Of a DNA stretch of 64,000 bases, positions 63,837 to 64,000 are shown in pieces (position 1 is the first letter of the stretch; every line of letters begins with the position of its first letter). The notes under the pieces are model-generated. The model was not told the origin of the DNA. It ran no database searches and was given only the letters and a program-made list of their open reading frames with translations. The translations under genes were made by a program, and so were the position numbers. Source of the stretch: Fimbriimonadaceae bacterium (GTDB lineage: Bacteria > Armatimonadota > Fimbriimonadia > Fimbriimonadales > Fimbriimonadaceae); the NCBI GenBank assembly GCA_019638775.1, contig JAHBTD010000002.1, forward strand, positions 620,001 to 684,000, read 5' to 3'.

Positions 63837-64000
63837 ATGGCTACCGACAAGGCAATCCATATCGATGCTTATGAATGCGCAAGAAAGCTCCTTGAGCTGA
63901 CTTCCAGCGCTCAAAGCGAAGACGCTTTGCTTGCGGAGATTGCTCACATACTCGTCCGAGAATGTGGGGTTGAAGACGTGCATATCTTCATCTCCGACAA
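63837..64000 (+). CDS. start of a probable GAF-domain protein (partial)
   Basis: 54 codons from ATG 63837, one base after the peptidase stop, running off the right edge. Residues ARKLLELTSSAQSEDALLAE and IAHILVRECGVEDVHIFISD look like the first helix and strand of a GAF domain, similar to the start of the sensor at 35206. It is coupled to the M16 gene by spacing. What follows the GAF part is not visible. Confidence 0.6.
   Translation, partial: MATDKAIHIDAYECARKLLELTSSAQSEDALLAEIAHILVRECGVEDVHIFISD

Overview
The window looks like chromosomal DNA from a member of the Armatimonadota, probably Fimbriimonadia. The main reason is four secreted proteins (9276, 10123, 21700 and 26333) that end in a VPEP(A) motif, a short hydrophobic stretch and an Arg/Lys-rich tail, a PEP-CTERM style typical of that phylum. 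This assignment is inferred from pattern recognition without a database search. Coding density is high, genes sit on both strands in short operons, and I see no rRNA, tRNA, CRISPR array, transposase or prophage.

Layout. 1-9 kb: a glutamate dehydrogenase running off the left edge, a 550-bp block of palindromic intergenic repeats, an ABC exporter, a secreted propeller-like protein, PdxH, a small conserved protein, an Fpg/Nei-type glycosylase and a large KAP-type P-loop NTPase with a leucine-rich-repeat tail. 9-31 kb: mostly accessory and envelope genes. These include PEP-CTERM proteins, a Gly-rich RRM protein, a HEAT-repeat protein, an S10 carboxypeptidase homologue, two hydrolases, an arylamine N-acetyltransferase-like protein, a DUF6569 (ARPP-1) lipoprotein, a secreted zinc protease, an Ntn hydrolase, small-domain proteins (cupin, DUF1801, VOC), an APH-like kinase and a PAS histidine kinase.

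31-45 kb: dihydroorotase, DinB-like protein, phosphoglycerate mutase, a GAF/ATPase sensor followed by an LCP protein and a prepilin-like protein, then a leftward operon NIL / acetyl-esterase / GT4 / DsbD, a TolB-like lipoprotein and a short LeuA. 45-64 kb: a repeat pair next to a gene remnant, a divergent SRAP protein, a BTAD-type regulator, a second TolB-like lipoprotein, an AT-rich island with an orphan Cys-rich protein, an Lnt-like protein, a cupin-type phosphoglucose isomerase fused to an uncharacterised His-motif domain, PhzF, GNAT, a 985-residue coiled-coil secreted protein, an E2 acyltransferase, phenylalanine hydroxylase, a single-domain response regulator, an FAH-family protein, an M16 peptidase and the start of a possible GAF protein.

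Two window-wide patterns stand out. First, many genes without a Shine-Dalgarno sequence carry a TANNNT hexamer 5-7 nt before the start codon, as expected for leaderless mRNAs. Genes for secreted proteins and genes inside operons more often have clear GGAGG-type sites. Second, intergenic spaces carry families of G/C-rich hairpins and heptanucleotide tandem repeats. The best candidates for something new are the KAP-LRR protein, the cupin-isomerase fusion, the SRAP variant that lacks its usual Glu and His, and the leaderless promoter architecture.
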